Source: Onthophagus taurus (Eukaryota; Arthropoda; Insecta; Coleoptera; Scarabaeidae). From it: DNA of 64,000 nt. Within the stretch, counting starts at the first letter, position 1, and every line of letters starts with the position of its first letter. The position numbers and the translations under genes were made by a program. The stretch is taken from assembly GCF_036711975.1 (NCBI RefSeq), contig NC_091975.1:14138501-14202500 (forward strand). Direction: 5' to 3'. The notes under the pieces are model-generated. The model did not search any database. It had not been told where the DNA came from and saw only the letters and a list, made by a program, of their open reading frames with translations. Shown here in pieces: positions 51,721-60,357 of this stretch.

Positions 51721-52296
51721 GGGTAAATCCAACTCAACTTCGAATAAATTTTTTCTTTGGTTTAAACTCACAAAGACTGAAAAAAAGAAGAAAAAAAAAC
51801 ACAGAGACGACTATGAGACATTGCGCGCGGTTTACGTTTGACGGGTAAATCCAACTCAACTTCGAATAAATTTTTTCTTTGGTTTAAACTCACAAAGACC
51901 GAAAAACAGAAAAACACAGAGACGACTACGAGACATTCCGCGCGGTTTACGTTTGACACGTTCGATTTCTAAAGTAAAACTGATTATGAGTTACGCGATA
52001 CAATGCTTTCCTCGCCGGGGGGGGGAAGTGTCAACTTACGACAATCGGCGCGGCGCATCACCAAGTAAAGTGTAATGCACCTCGCCGGCGGAAGTGTCAA
52101 ATTACAATCGGCGCGGCGCGGCTGCAATAATGCTGAGCAATGGAATAATTGACCTAAATGAAATGCTATACATATATATATAATTAATATTAAGAAAGTA
52201 AAAAAATAATACAAATTATAAAATTGTTTTAATGCATTTTCATTAACAAAAATGATGTACGTGAAAAAAAAATACATTTAAATAAAAGAAGGAAAA
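51721..52296. repeat. Short tandem duplications, no gene
   Basis: A 121-bp direct repeat (gggtaaatccaactcaactt...) at 51721 and 51842, and a GC-rich pair (gaagtgtcaa.ttac..caatcggcgcggcg) at about 52012-52124. The rest is AT-rich. Confidence 0.65.
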
Positions 52297-52433
52297 GGTT
52301 TCGGCGGCTCAGTGGTGATGTAAATTAACGAACTATATAATACAGACTTATTTAATTTAATTTTACGCGAATTGAACCGATAGCTGCAAGGTGAAATATA
52401 AATACTTTAAAGACAATAAACCACTGAACCACC
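52297..52433. repeat. Palindromic tRNA-like short repeat
   Basis: Ends are inverted (aaggtttcggcggctcagtgg and ccactgaaccaccgaaacctt). Read on the minus strand it has a tRNA A-box-like ggttcagtggtttat and a B-box-like ggttcaattcg about 45 bases later. Related copies lie at the inner edges of both TIRs of element B (24496-24609 and 44136-44266). It may be a tRNA-derived repeat; no convincing cloverleaf was built. Confidence 0.5.
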
Positions 52434-52500
52434 GAAACCTTTTCAATTTAATATTAAAAGCCTAGCAGTTGAACGGAAATACAAACAAAAAAGATGCGTG

Positions 52501-53545
52501 AGTAGTGTAAGAATGCCGGTTCTAGACCGGAAGTTGCTCCTGCTGCTCCTGCGGTGACGTCACGCCTCAATGTATTAGGTATAGGGGGGGATACCAACTA
52601 AAGTTTGGGGGAAAAAAAATTAGGTTGGTATTAAAAGTAACTAGAGATCTAGGGATTTTCATAAAATTAAACAGAAAAATTTAAATATAATGACGCTAGC
52701 TATGATTGAGAATTGAATTGTAAATTAGCGTAACTTGAGCTGAAAAATTAAATGGTGGTGGTGGTGGGAATATAGGATTAAAAATAAAAAAAAATCATTA
52801 CATTTCAAATTAACAATAAATTACATTAGCATAATATATAAAAAAACCAATATATAATATAATCTGTGATTAACTTGAAATGACTACATTTAAGAAATAG
52901 ATGCCGATGGAATTTCATCATTTGAACCAATATTCTTCTTCTTCTTCTTTATAAATTCAATCTTTTGCACAGTACATGTCTTGTTAAGTTCAAGTTCTCC
53001 AAGATATACCAAACACATTTCACGTAGTTCAACAATTTCAGCATCGGAAATCACTTCAGCAATACGTTTAGGTAGAAACACAATAAATCCAGCTTCCAGT
53101 TCAACAATTACCATAGGCCAAGCTCGGCTTGGAATACGTTTAGCTGCTACAATTGGATACGGTGTATGTAAATGTAAATCACTCACTTTTTTCTTAGGTA
53201 AAAATTCACACTGTCCTAAACGATTTAGATGTTCCATCTTTTCAATAAGCGGTGTATAAACTTCAAGTGAACAGCTTGGAGTGTAAGTTCGGAATGAATA
53301 AATTTCGCACCAGGCGGTATAATGTAACCGCAAAAAAAAATAATGTGGTTAGACGCAATAACATCTCTCTAGATAAACAAATTTCAAATAACAACTGTTG
53401 ATAAAATTAAAAAAAATAAAATTATCAAAAGGAAAATTCGAGAAACAATAGAAATTACTCACAGTATAAAAAATAAATCGATCCTAAGTGTTCCCAACAC
53501 ATCGCAATGGTTGGTAAACCATGTTCTCCACAATCTCAATATGAT
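52501..53545. repeat. Left TIR of element C
   Basis: Tip with ETS-type accggaagt near 52528, CRE tgacgtca (52555-52562), and the words taccaactaaagtttgg and taactagagatct. The inner 165 bp match 63836-64000 in inverse with about one mismatch. The TIR contains the gene 52890-53237, which should exist again on the right outside the window. Confidence 0.8.
52890..53237 (-). CDS. FLPKR-family small protein (C, in TIR)
   Basis: 115 residues from ATG 53237 (MEHLNRLGQCEFLPKKK), family pattern RIPSRAWPMVIVELEAGFIVFLPKRIAEVI then a Lys6 run and polar tail. Closest to 25144-25449. Upstream, 53390-53466 reads on the minus strand as an intron (gtgagt...caacag), suggesting a non-coding first exon starting near 53500. 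An OB-like or DNA-binding role is inferred only. Confidence 0.7.
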   Translation of the reverse strand: MEHLNRLGQCEFLPKKKVSDLHLHTPYPIVAAKRIPSRAWPMVIVELEAGFIVFLPKRIAEVISDAEIVELREMCLVYLGELELNKTCTVQKIEFIKKKKKNIGSNDEIPSASIS

Positions 53546-53627
53546 TTTGATGGGCTACATCGAATTTATAACTCATCTTTTTATAATTTGATGTTTATGT
53601 TCTGGTTTAGATTGAACTAATTCTATA

Positions 53628-53861
53628 ATGTCTTTTTCACCACATTTTATATTAATTTTCTATCTGTCCTATTTCCCGATGTTGTCATCCGAAGAAATTT
53701 ATCTGTTTTTTTGTAGTAATTTGTTTTTCGTGGTATTTCGTTTGTTCGTCACTGTATTTTTTGCAGATGTATTTCTCAGTTGTGATAATTGCGGTTTTTG
53801 TGGTTTTACTTTATTATGCACGTGTTATTTTTTTATTTTATTATCTATTTACTTAGAATAA
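53628..53861 (+). CDS. Possible small hydrophobic protein (C)
   Basis: 77 residues with two or three hydrophobic stretches (FILIFYLSYF, LFFVVFRLFVTVFF, FFILLSIYL) and four Cys. It has an ATG and a stop, but AT-rich DNA easily gives such frames and no homologue is present in A or B. Confidence 0.25.
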   Translation: MSFSPHFILIFYLSYFPMLSSEEIYLFFCSNLFFVVFRLFVTVFFADVFLSCDNCGFCGFTLLCTCYFFILLSIYLE

Positions 53862-53917
53862 CATTTTAATCAGTTGTGTCCCACAGATTGATTTCATCGG
53901 TTCTATATCGGTTAAAA

Positions 53918-54268
53918 ATGGAAAATTTTAATCAAATTGGTGCTTCATTGAATAGTAAACTTGATTTACTTAACAATATATATGCAAGATCCAGTAAAAC
54001 CTTGGTTAGAGTCTCTCGTTTGGAGTGTAATAGAGTATATCGTATAATAGGAATTGAGAGATATGTTAATTCGAGTAGTACATATCCCAAAGTTTTAATT
54101 GAATTGGAGGATTTTAAAGTCTATATACCTAAATGTTATGAAGATGAGATATTAAAGGATGATACGTTTACAATTTTAACATTTTCAATCAATTCTATCG
54201 GATTGATCTTTAAAGGTTCTACCTATCTAATGGATATTTTAAATTTTGTAAATTTAAATGAAGTTTAA
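53918..54268 (+). CDS. Diverged FLPKR-family protein (C)
   Basis: 116 residues from ATG 53918 (MENFNQIGASL). Shows the family layout in altered form: VSRLECNRVYRIIGIERY, YPKVLIELEDFKVYIPK, LIFKGSTYLMDILNF. Divergent to 52890-53237, with about 680 bp between the start codons. The sequence after its stop (gtgagtatttctattg...caacag) repeats the intron of that neighbour, so the two genes arose by an inverted duplication. Confidence 0.6.
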   Translation: MENFNQIGASLNSKLDLLNNIYARSSKTLVRVSRLECNRVYRIIGIERYVNSSSTYPKVLIELEDFKVYIPKCYEDEILKDDTFTILTFSINSIGLIFKGSTYLMDILNFVNLNEV

Positions 54269-54478
54269 TTTTTTTATAATGTGAGTATTTCTATTGTTTC
54301 TCGAACATTCCTTTCAATGATCTTTATTTTTTATCTTTTTATCTTTTACCAACAGTTGCTATGGAAAGTTTGTTAACCACAAGCGGATATGCGCGTGAAA
54401 AAACAACTATATTTTAAATAAAAAACAATGTATTAAATGAAAAAATTTATTTAAACCAATAAAATGTATATTTAATCA

Positions 54479-54990
54479 TTACAATACATTTTCTTTAGAA
54501 ATCCAACTGTTCTGAGACGAATCAAAACCTAACCATTTCACGTACAATCTATCCCCTTTCCTCCTTCTTATCACTTTTTCAACGAGATAAACGTCAGGTT
54601 GTTTAGATAAACTGAGCTCAAATTCATAAAATGCTCCTGAAATGGGTTGACCATTCATGTCCTCCAACAAATATGTTACAGGGTTTGTTATCTGAACTTT
54701 AGCAATTTTAAACAATTCAGTAGTCCAATTTGGTAGGTATCCTTTATCGAAAACATGTTTATGTCTACTGATTCGTACCGTATCACCAACTTTAGACTTT
54801 CATTTACCAGTAATTTTTACGAAATTGTAGACTGTATTGAGAAGCTGATTTTCAATAGATTTAGAATTTATTAAATTAGGAGCTAGGAGCTAGCTTTGTA
54901 GTCCTATGCTTTAAAGCGTTATAAATTTTAGCTACGTCATTCAAAAGATGTAACCATTTATGATTCCCGTAAAGACTAAAGTATTTATAG
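54479..54990 (-). pseudogene. Second, broken integrase C-terminal half (C)
   Basis: Frame 54479-54715 encodes the linker and chromodomain (ITNPVTYLLEDMNGQPISG, DVYLVEKVIRRRKGDR, WLGFDSSQNSW). Upstream to about 54990, frameshifted pieces (YGNHKWLHLLND, VGDTVRISRHKHVFDKGYLPNW) extend it toward the catalytic core, which is absent. It is closer to the element B integrase than to C's own, so C is a mosaic. It shows Gln where B has a stop codon. Confidence 0.85.
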
Positions 54991-54994
54991 AGCC

Positions 54995-55420
54995 TTCTGT
55001 TTTATCTGACCAACCGCTTTTATCGGCACCTATACTTTTTCGAACTGAAAAGCGGTTGGATGGGTAAAACAGATTGGTACAGATAAATTTTAACAGGCCG
55101 GTTTTAACCGATCTGTTTTATCTGACCAACCGCTTTTATCGGTTGTAACACCGATAGTTTTTCAAACTGAAAAGCGGTTGGATGGGTAAAACAGATTGGT
55201 TTCTGATCAAATTATACCGTTGACGGATGGAATTCTTATAATTACTGGGGGACGTTAAGGATTGTCACAGGTTGTTATATAAACTGTTTTAGCAGATAAA
55301 TTTTAACAGGCCGGTTTTAACCGATCTGTTTTATCTGACCAACCGCTTTTATCGGTTGTAACACCGATACTTTTTCAAACTGAAAAGCGGTTGGATGAGT
55401 AAAACAGATCGGTTAAATGC
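54995..55420. repeat. Hairpin repeats
   Basis: Two full copies (about 55110-55200 and 55313-55415) and one partial copy (about 54990-55075) of a palindrome of about 100 bp: ccgatctgttttatctgacc, aaccgctttt then its complement aaaagcggttgg and taaaacagatcgg. Related words tile 58500-58672. Confidence 0.85.
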
Positions 55421-55456
55421 AAATAATATATATGACGTGTTTAAACTGGAATAAAT

Positions 55457-55651
55457 ATGAAATCGGTTCGATTTAAGGAGGAGATTGAGATTTATGAAGT
55501 AAAGTGTGATGATGTACATAAAAGAGCAAGAAGCGGGCGGGAATGGTTAGAGGCGGCAATTGATAGACAACGATTTCAAAGACGTATTAAAGAAATTGAA
55601 CGAATTCTTGACAAAATATTGCGTGAAAAATTGTTAAAAATGAATGAATAA
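55457..55651 (+). CDS. PPP1R15/GADD34-like PP1-eIF2alpha targeting protein (C)
   Basis: 64 residues. K2-S-V-R-F6 is a PP1-docking RVxF motif; residues 30-44 (WLEAAIDRQRFQRRI) match, with identical spacing, the W-x3-A-x-D-R-x-R-F-x-R-R-I core by which PPP1R15 proteins hold eIF2alpha. Known members are GADD34, CReP, insect PPP1R15 and short viral versions in African swine fever virus and herpes simplex virus; they direct PP1 to dephosphorylate eIF2alpha and keep translation going during stress or antiviral shut-off. Here the protein is reduced to that core plus a helical tail. Own ATG; no homologue in A or B. Confidence 0.8.
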   Translation: MKSVRFKEEIEIYEVKCDDVHKRARSGREWLEAAIDRQRFQRRIKEIERILDKILREKLLKMNE

Positions 55652-55982
55652 ATTAAACATAATAAAATACATTGTATTAATTATTTTAGTTTTAATATAT
55701 AGTTGTATAAAACGTGCATATAAGTTAAATGTTATGTATGGTTGAATAAAATTCTATCCCCACCACCACCACCACTACTACCACAACAACCAGTCTCATA
55801 ACCCCACGGAACATACTTACTTATTTACTGAGAACGCTTATCGCAAAATACTTGGGAAACGTTGATGCACAAAAGAAATGTTTAAACAAAATATATGATT
55901 TGAAGGAGATAAGTATACTACTAAAATAAGGGTCAGATAACATATTACAAAAATTGTTTTATTTAAAAAAATCTACATACTA
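55652..55982. other. Intergenic, no gene
   Basis: AT-rich with poly-A signals (aataaaataca) and a (CCA)n microsatellite at about 55760-55785. No gene seen. Confidence 0.5.
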
Positions 55983-56906
55983 CTACACAATATCTGATTT
56001 CTTAATCCAACTTCTTTCATCTATTCCAAACCACTTGACGTACATTCTGTTTCCTTTCCGTTTTAGAATCTTTTCAATCAACTGTATGTCAGGATAATGA
56101 GTCCGTTGTAATTCTTCAGTGTAGAAAGCTCCTTTAATGTTATCACCTTTCAAATCTTGTAATAAATACGTCACTGGATTACTATATTGAATCTTAACAA
56201 TTTTAAAAACTTCATTGCTCCAGTTAGGAGTATACCCTTTGGTGAACACACCACGATGTTTCGATATTCTTACAAAGTCATTCAAATGAAATTTTATGGG
56301 TAATGTTTGATTTTGATAATGTATTTTCCTATTATAAACAGTACGCAATAGCTTTTCCTCATCCGCCTCTATTGGTTTCATGCCTGTAGTGGAATGCTTG
56401 CGGGTATTATATGTTAATAAAATTTGCGGTAATAAATTTAACCACTTAAAAGATCCCTGCACACTAAATTCTTTCCACATTAAACCTTTTAAAGTTCTAT
56501 TTAAACGTTCAACGATAGATGCTTTTAATGAGCTAAACGTAGAGTAATGATTAATTTTTAATTTACTCATAAGTGAGATAAAATCTTTATTATAAAACTC
56601 TTTTCCTTGATCGGTTTGAAGGTTTTTTGGTACGTTTGCATCCTTTAAAATACTTTTCATTGCTTTAGTAATATCTTTACCCGATTTAGTTTTTACCGGA
56701 CCAGCCCATGCATATTTGCTAAAGACATCAATTACAACGAGTATATAACGATAACCACTATTTTGTCGTGCATAAGGTATCATCTCTACTAAATCAGCCT
56801 GGTATAAATCATTTATCCCTTTAGTAAGTACATGTCTCCTTTTAAAATGTATTCGAGCAGGTTTATGAAGTTCTTCAGCTAATTTTCTTTTAATATCAGA
56901 GGACAT
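55983..56906 (-). CDS. Maverick integrase with chromodomain (C)
   Basis: 307 residues, intact. Catalytic D38 (YQADLVEM), D99 (LQTDQGKEF), E133 (IVERLNRT); an HSTTGMKP motif after the core; SH3-like GYTPNWSNEVF; C-terminal chromodomain DIQLIEKILKRKGNRMYVKW...SW. More like the truncated integrase of A than that of B. Its start overlaps the next gene by 28 bp. Inserts element DNA; the chromodomain may steer it to methylated-histone chromatin. Confidence 0.93.
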   Translation of the reverse strand: MSSDIKRKLAEELHKPARIHFKRRHVLTKGINDLYQADLVEMIPYARQNSGYRYILVVIDVFSKYAWAGPVKTKSGKDITKAMKSILKDANVPKNLQTDQGKEFYNKDFISLMSKLKINHYSTFSSLKASIVERLNRTLKGLMWKEFSVQGSFKWLNLLPQILLTYNTRKHSTTGMKPIEADEEKLLRTVYNRKIHYQNQTLPIKFHLNDFVRISKHRGVFTKGYTPNWSNEVFKIVKIQYSNPVTYLLQDLKGDNIKGAFYTEELQRTHYPDIQLIEKILKRKGNRMYVKWFGIDERSWIKKSDIV

Positions 56907-57244
56907 GTTACTACGATTTCAACAAACAGTGTATTAATCGTCGCAGTAGGAGATGGAATAAATCTTAATCTATCACCTTTCTTCAATTTGATACCCTTCC
57001 CATTTGAGCTATCATAAATCCTATTGTTTACTATAAAAGTGGTGTCCGATGGCTCAATAGTGATAGAGTAAATTTCTCCTGATTCAATAGGAAAAATATA
57101 ATATTTTTTTAAATTACTCAGCGCATAACTATGTCCAGCTTTCCCACCAGTCAAAGAAATATTCAAATAAGAATAATGGTTATGTTCTACTGAGGAGGCG
57201 GAGGAGGAGGAAGAAATATGATGTCCGAACTTGTGGATAGTCAT
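56879..57244 (-). CDS. Beta-rich protein in the fibre slot (C)
   Basis: 121 residues: MTIHKFGHHISSSSS, then a strand-rich body (HNHYSYLNISLTGG, YYIFPIESGEIYSITIEP, TINTLFVEIVV). It occupies the position of the fibre-like gene of B and shares only KFG plus a Ser-rich linker with it. That is the pattern expected when receptor-binding heads are exchanged on a conserved N-terminal anchor. Function inferred. Confidence 0.55.
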   Translation of the reverse strand: MTIHKFGHHISSSSSASSVEHNHYSYLNISLTGGKAGHSYALSNLKKYYIFPIESGEIYSITIEPSDTTFIVNNRIYDSSNGKGIKLKKGDRLRFIPSPTATINTLFVEIVVTCPLILKEN

Positions 57245-57271
57245 AACTAAAATGATGAATGTATTGTAGGT

Positions 57272-58438
57272 TTATACAATTATATGAGCTTCTCGTAACT
57301 CTTCTGTAATACTATTAATTTCATTACCATGTGACGTATTACCGGCAAGCTGAGAGGCTATTAAAAGTTTTAATCTATTTACTAATTCATTAGGATCATC
57401 CCAATAAATAAAATTTGACCGTTGATTATTGTACTGCTGCTGCTGCATGAGACCTTCACCAGTTCTCATACGAACAGGAACGCTTTTTACTCTGCTACGT
57501 CGTACAACTCCTTCCGTCGCATTTAAAACAGGTGCAATTATTTGACGATACTTGTCCGACTTGTCACCCATAATTTGTTTGCTTTTATCTTGGTTTTTGT
57601 TTAATGCTGCTGTTGTTTTTAGTATTTCAACGTAATTCTTTTGATCGTCACTAGTATATTGTTCTGGTTCCCTCTTGAAAATTAGCTCATACAGACCTTT
57701 CGTACCCTTATAAGTTTTATTTGCAATGGTTATATCATTCGTTTTACTACTAAAGGATATTTCACTATCTCCAATGTAATATTTATCAGTTAAAATATTA
57801 ACACGAACTCCCTTGTTGCTAGAATCGAATTCATTGTTATCATCTCTTACATAACCCTCAATGTAGGATCTTGTTAGAGGAGCAAATTGTTCCAAGTATA
57901 AGAAAAATGATTCTTCAGGAATATTCATAGTTTCTGGTAATGGAGATTCATCTGCTGCTGTCGCTGCTGCTGCTGCTGCAGGTGGTGATGTTTGCGTTGG
58001 TTGTGGTGGTGGTGATGGAGATGTTGCAAAAACATCGTCATCGTCATCGCTTAATATTGATATTGTTGGTGATTGAGGCGCTTGTTGTTGTTGTTGTTGT
58101 TGTTGATGAAGTTCTGGTAGACGTGATGCTTGTACTGCTTTTGATACTCTTCTTTTCTTTGTAGGTATTACTGTTTTAAATTCTTCTTCTTTAACTTCCT
58201 CCGATTTAAGCTTTTCCTCCTCCTCTTCCTCCTCCTCTTCCTCCTCCTCCTCTCCCTTCTTAACTTTAATAGGATGTTTAATTGTGGAAATTATTTTTTC
58301 TAAAGGGGTTGTTACTGCTTTATATTGCTGTTGAAGCAAATGTTCAGATTTATGTTTCCTTGCTTTTAATTTATCCAATTTCTTTTTCACATTTTCTCTT
58401 GTTTTAATAAGCTTTCGTGTTAATTGTTTTGAATCCAT
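57272..58438 (-). CDS. Conserved Maverick protein, unknown function (C)
   Basis: 388 residues from ATG 58438 (MDSKQLTRKLIKTRE), longer than in A and B because of low-complexity inserts: Glu-rich, Gln9, Asp5, Pro/Ala-rich. Conserved core YKGTKGLYELIFKREPEQY, SDKYRQIIAP, and tail YWDDPNELVNRLKLLIAS...EINSITEELREAHI. A poly-Gln stretch also occurs near the C-terminus. No motif of known activity. Confidence 0.8.
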   Translation of the reverse strand: MDSKQLTRKLIKTRENVKKKLDKLKARKHKSEHLLQQQYKAVTTPLEKIISTIKHPIKVKKGEEEEEEEEEEEEEKLKSEEVKEEEFKTVIPTKKRRVSKAVQASRLPELHQQQQQQQQAPQSPTISILSDDDDDVFATSPSPPPQPTQTSPPAAAAAATAADESPLPETMNIPEESFFLYLEQFAPLTRSYIEGYVRDDNNEFDSSNKGVRVNILTDKYYIGDSEISFSSKTNDITIANKTYKGTKGLYELIFKREPEQYTSDDQKNYVEILKTTAALNKNQDKSKQIMGDKSDKYRQIIAPVLNATEGVVRRSRVKSVPVRMRTGEGLMQQQQYNNQRSNFIYWDDPNELVNRLKLLIASQLAGNTSHGNEINSITEELREAHIIV

Positions 58439-58499
58439 GTTTTCTGTACAATGAATGAACACTTACTGACTAATGCATGTGCTTACTGTAGAGTTTTAT

Positions 58500-58672
58500 T
58501 AGAACTGTTCAAGTCGGCTTTAACTGATCTGTTTTATCCGACCGGTTTTAACCGATCCGTTTTATTCGACCGGTTTTAACCGATCCGTTTTATCTGACCG
58601 GTTTTAACCGATCCGTTTTATCCGACCGGTTTTAACCGACCGGTTTTAACCAATCCGTTTTATCCGACCAAC
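58500..58672. repeat. 28-bp tandem repeat
   Basis: About six copies of ccggttttaaccgatccgttttatccga with small changes. Same words as the hairpins at 54995-55420. It abuts the cut end of the phospholipase gene and supplies its stop codon. Confidence 0.9.
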
Positions 58673-58965
58673 TTTTGTTTTACTTTCATCGCGTTAGTAA
58701 CAAACCATGCGTTAGCTTTTTCACCAATCGAAGAATCTTTCGCTAATACTCTTTTCCATGCTTCTGCAGCTAATACTTTATCTGCTATATGTCGATTGTG
58801 TAAATCTGTGTATTGTGTATAGGCTAAATCATGACGTTTACATGCTCTATCAAGGTCATTAATGCCAGGATCTCCACGTGCTAAGCGTTTCATGAGATTT
58901 GTCCCAGGTCCACAGAACTGATAGCCGGGTAAATGCAGCTCTCCACCTGTTCGTATCACTAACAT
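58660..58965 (-). CDS. Phospholipase A2 domain as separate, inverted gene (C)
   Basis: 101 residues from ATG 58965 (MLVIRTGGELHLPGYQF). Calcium loop QFCGPGT, catalytic RHDLAY, and the downstream helix AWFVTNAMKVKQKL as in B, where the frame then continues into the core protein; here it ends in the 28-bp repeat. It lies just downstream of the ATPase stop and on the same (minus) strand, whereas in A and B it lies on the other side of the ATPase, on the plus strand. The active-site residues are intact. Confidence 0.85.
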   Translation of the reverse strand: MLVIRTGGELHLPGYQFCGPGTNLMKRLARGDPGINDLDRACKRHDLAYTQYTDLHNRHIADKVLAAEAWKRVLAKDSSIGEKANAWFVTNAMKVKQKLVG

Positions 58966-59003
58966 GACTGATATAGAAACATACACAATCACAGTTTTAT
59001 ATA

Positions 59004-59687
59004 CTAATGAAACCCATTACGATATCTACCATTGTTCATATCGTCCTCCTTACTGATTACAAAAAATCCGAATCTATCTCTCCAACACATTGAACACATT
59101 TTCTTAAAGACGTTGAATTTCATATCGGGTATTACATGATCGTTATAAATATGTCTTAAATTTAGATCATCTTGTTTGAAAAGTATTAAAAAGTTTGCAT
59201 TATCACGTATTAAATGCTTTGGAATATGCGTGTAACTCTGACATAAATAAAAACTGTCTATTGCCTTATGTCGTCCCATACAAAAATAATCACGAATAAT
59301 TGATTGTTTATCGCATGCTACATCATCAAATATAAAAACCGAATCTTCATTCGCTTTGGAAGGATGCATTATGTCATCACTACTGCTATACTCATAATAT
59401 CCTAAACCTTTTATAGGCTGTAGTAATTTTCTCAAATATTCATATTTGCTTTGATGCAATGACTTTGAATACACATACACATTTTTAAAGGATAGTCCAT
59501 TAGGATCCTGTAATAAGCTAATTATCAGATTTGTTTTACCAGAGTTAGAAGGTCCGGATATTATGCAACGTAGATTATTTGGAAATAAATAACTATGCTT
59601 TTTGTTTTGAGGTGATTGATTATTATTATTAAATTGTATTGTTACATCATCAACATTTAATGTGTAAGGTTGTTTTATCACTTTCAT
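59004..59687 (-). CDS. FtsK/HerA-type packaging ATPase (C)
   Basis: 227 residues from ATG 59687 (MKVIKQPYTLNV), which aligns with the starts in A and B. Walker A GPSNSGKT, Walker B VFIFDDVACD. It ends NGRYRNGFH, about five residues short of the others, at the junction with the relocated phospholipase gene. Confidence 0.92.
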   Translation of the reverse strand: MKVIKQPYTLNVDDVTIQFNNNNQSPQNKKHSYLFPNNLRCIISGPSNSGKTNLIISLLQDPNGLSFKNVYVYSKSLHQSKYEYLRKLLQPIKGLGYYEYSSSDDIMHPSKANEDSVFIFDDVACDKQSIIRDYFCMGRHKAIDSFYLCQSYTHIPKHLIRDNANFLILFKQDDLNLRHIYNDHVIPDMKFNVFKKMCSMCWRDRFGFFVISKEDDMNNGRYRNGFH

Positions 59688-59890
59688 GTTTATTGTATAA
59701 CTAACTCTTATATCAGTTTGATTTTGAATATATAATGTTCTAATTTGTCTGTTGACCATTGAAGTGATTATCAATATCATCAATATTTAATGTGTAAGAT
59801 TGTTTTATCACTTTCATGTTTATGGTATAACTGACTCCTATATAAGTCTGAATCTGAACATATAATATTCATTTGTCTGTTGACCATTGA
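59645..59890. repeat. 115-bp tandem duplication at the ATPase start
   Basis: 59645-59765 (start of the ATPase gene plus its promoter side) is repeated at 59770-59890 with about 90 per cent identity (gtgtaag.ttgttttatcac, cattgaagtgatt). The second copy is a dead piece of ATPase coding start and lies where the phospholipase start is expected. Confidence 0.85.
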
Positions 59891-59899
59891 AGTGATTGA

Positions 59900-60343
59900 A
59901 TGATCATGAAGAAAAGAGTCAGTGGAAAAGCCATTTCTTTTAATAGAGCCGTTAAAAATGCTAAAATAAAATTAAAAGAGTCAAGCACTAATGATTTGAA
60001 ATCTGCTGCAAAGTTAGCTTTACGTGCCGTAAAAGGTATTGTCAAAAAGAAACCTCGTTCTAGAATTATTACAATTCCGAAAAGCGGTGGTATCCTTCCG
60101 CTCATTCCAATTTTTGCTGGTTTAAGTGCATTAGGAGCTTTAGCAGGTGGCACTGCTTCCGTTATAAGTGCTGTCAATAAAGCGAAGCAAGCACAAACGG
60201 CCCTCAAGGAAAGTCAAAGACATAATCAAACGATGGAATCAATAGCTTTAGGTAAAGGTCTATATTTAAAACCATATAAAAAAGGATTAGGTGTTTTTTT
60301 AAAGACACGCCAAGAAAAACCATACAACAGCAGAAAGCGCTAA
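59900..60343 (+). CDS. pVI/core-like protein without phospholipase (C)
   Basis: 147 residues, equal to the C-terminal half of the B fusion: basic N-terminus, AAKLALRAVKGI, hydrophobic ILPLIPIFAGLSALGALAGG, then coiled KAKQAQTALKESQRHNQTMESIA and YLKPYKKGLGVFL. The hydrophobic segment suggests membrane interaction; adenovirus pVI is the closest idea. Its N-terminus falls exactly where the fusion was cut. Confidence 0.7.
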   Translation: MIMKKRVSGKAISFNRAVKNAKIKLKESSTNDLKSAAKLALRAVKGIVKKKPRSRIITIPKSGGILPLIPIFAGLSALGALAGGTASVISAVNKAKQAQTALKESQRHNQTMESIALGKGLYLKPYKKGLGVFLKTRQEKPYNSRKR

Positions 60344-60357
60344 CAAACGTTGACTTG

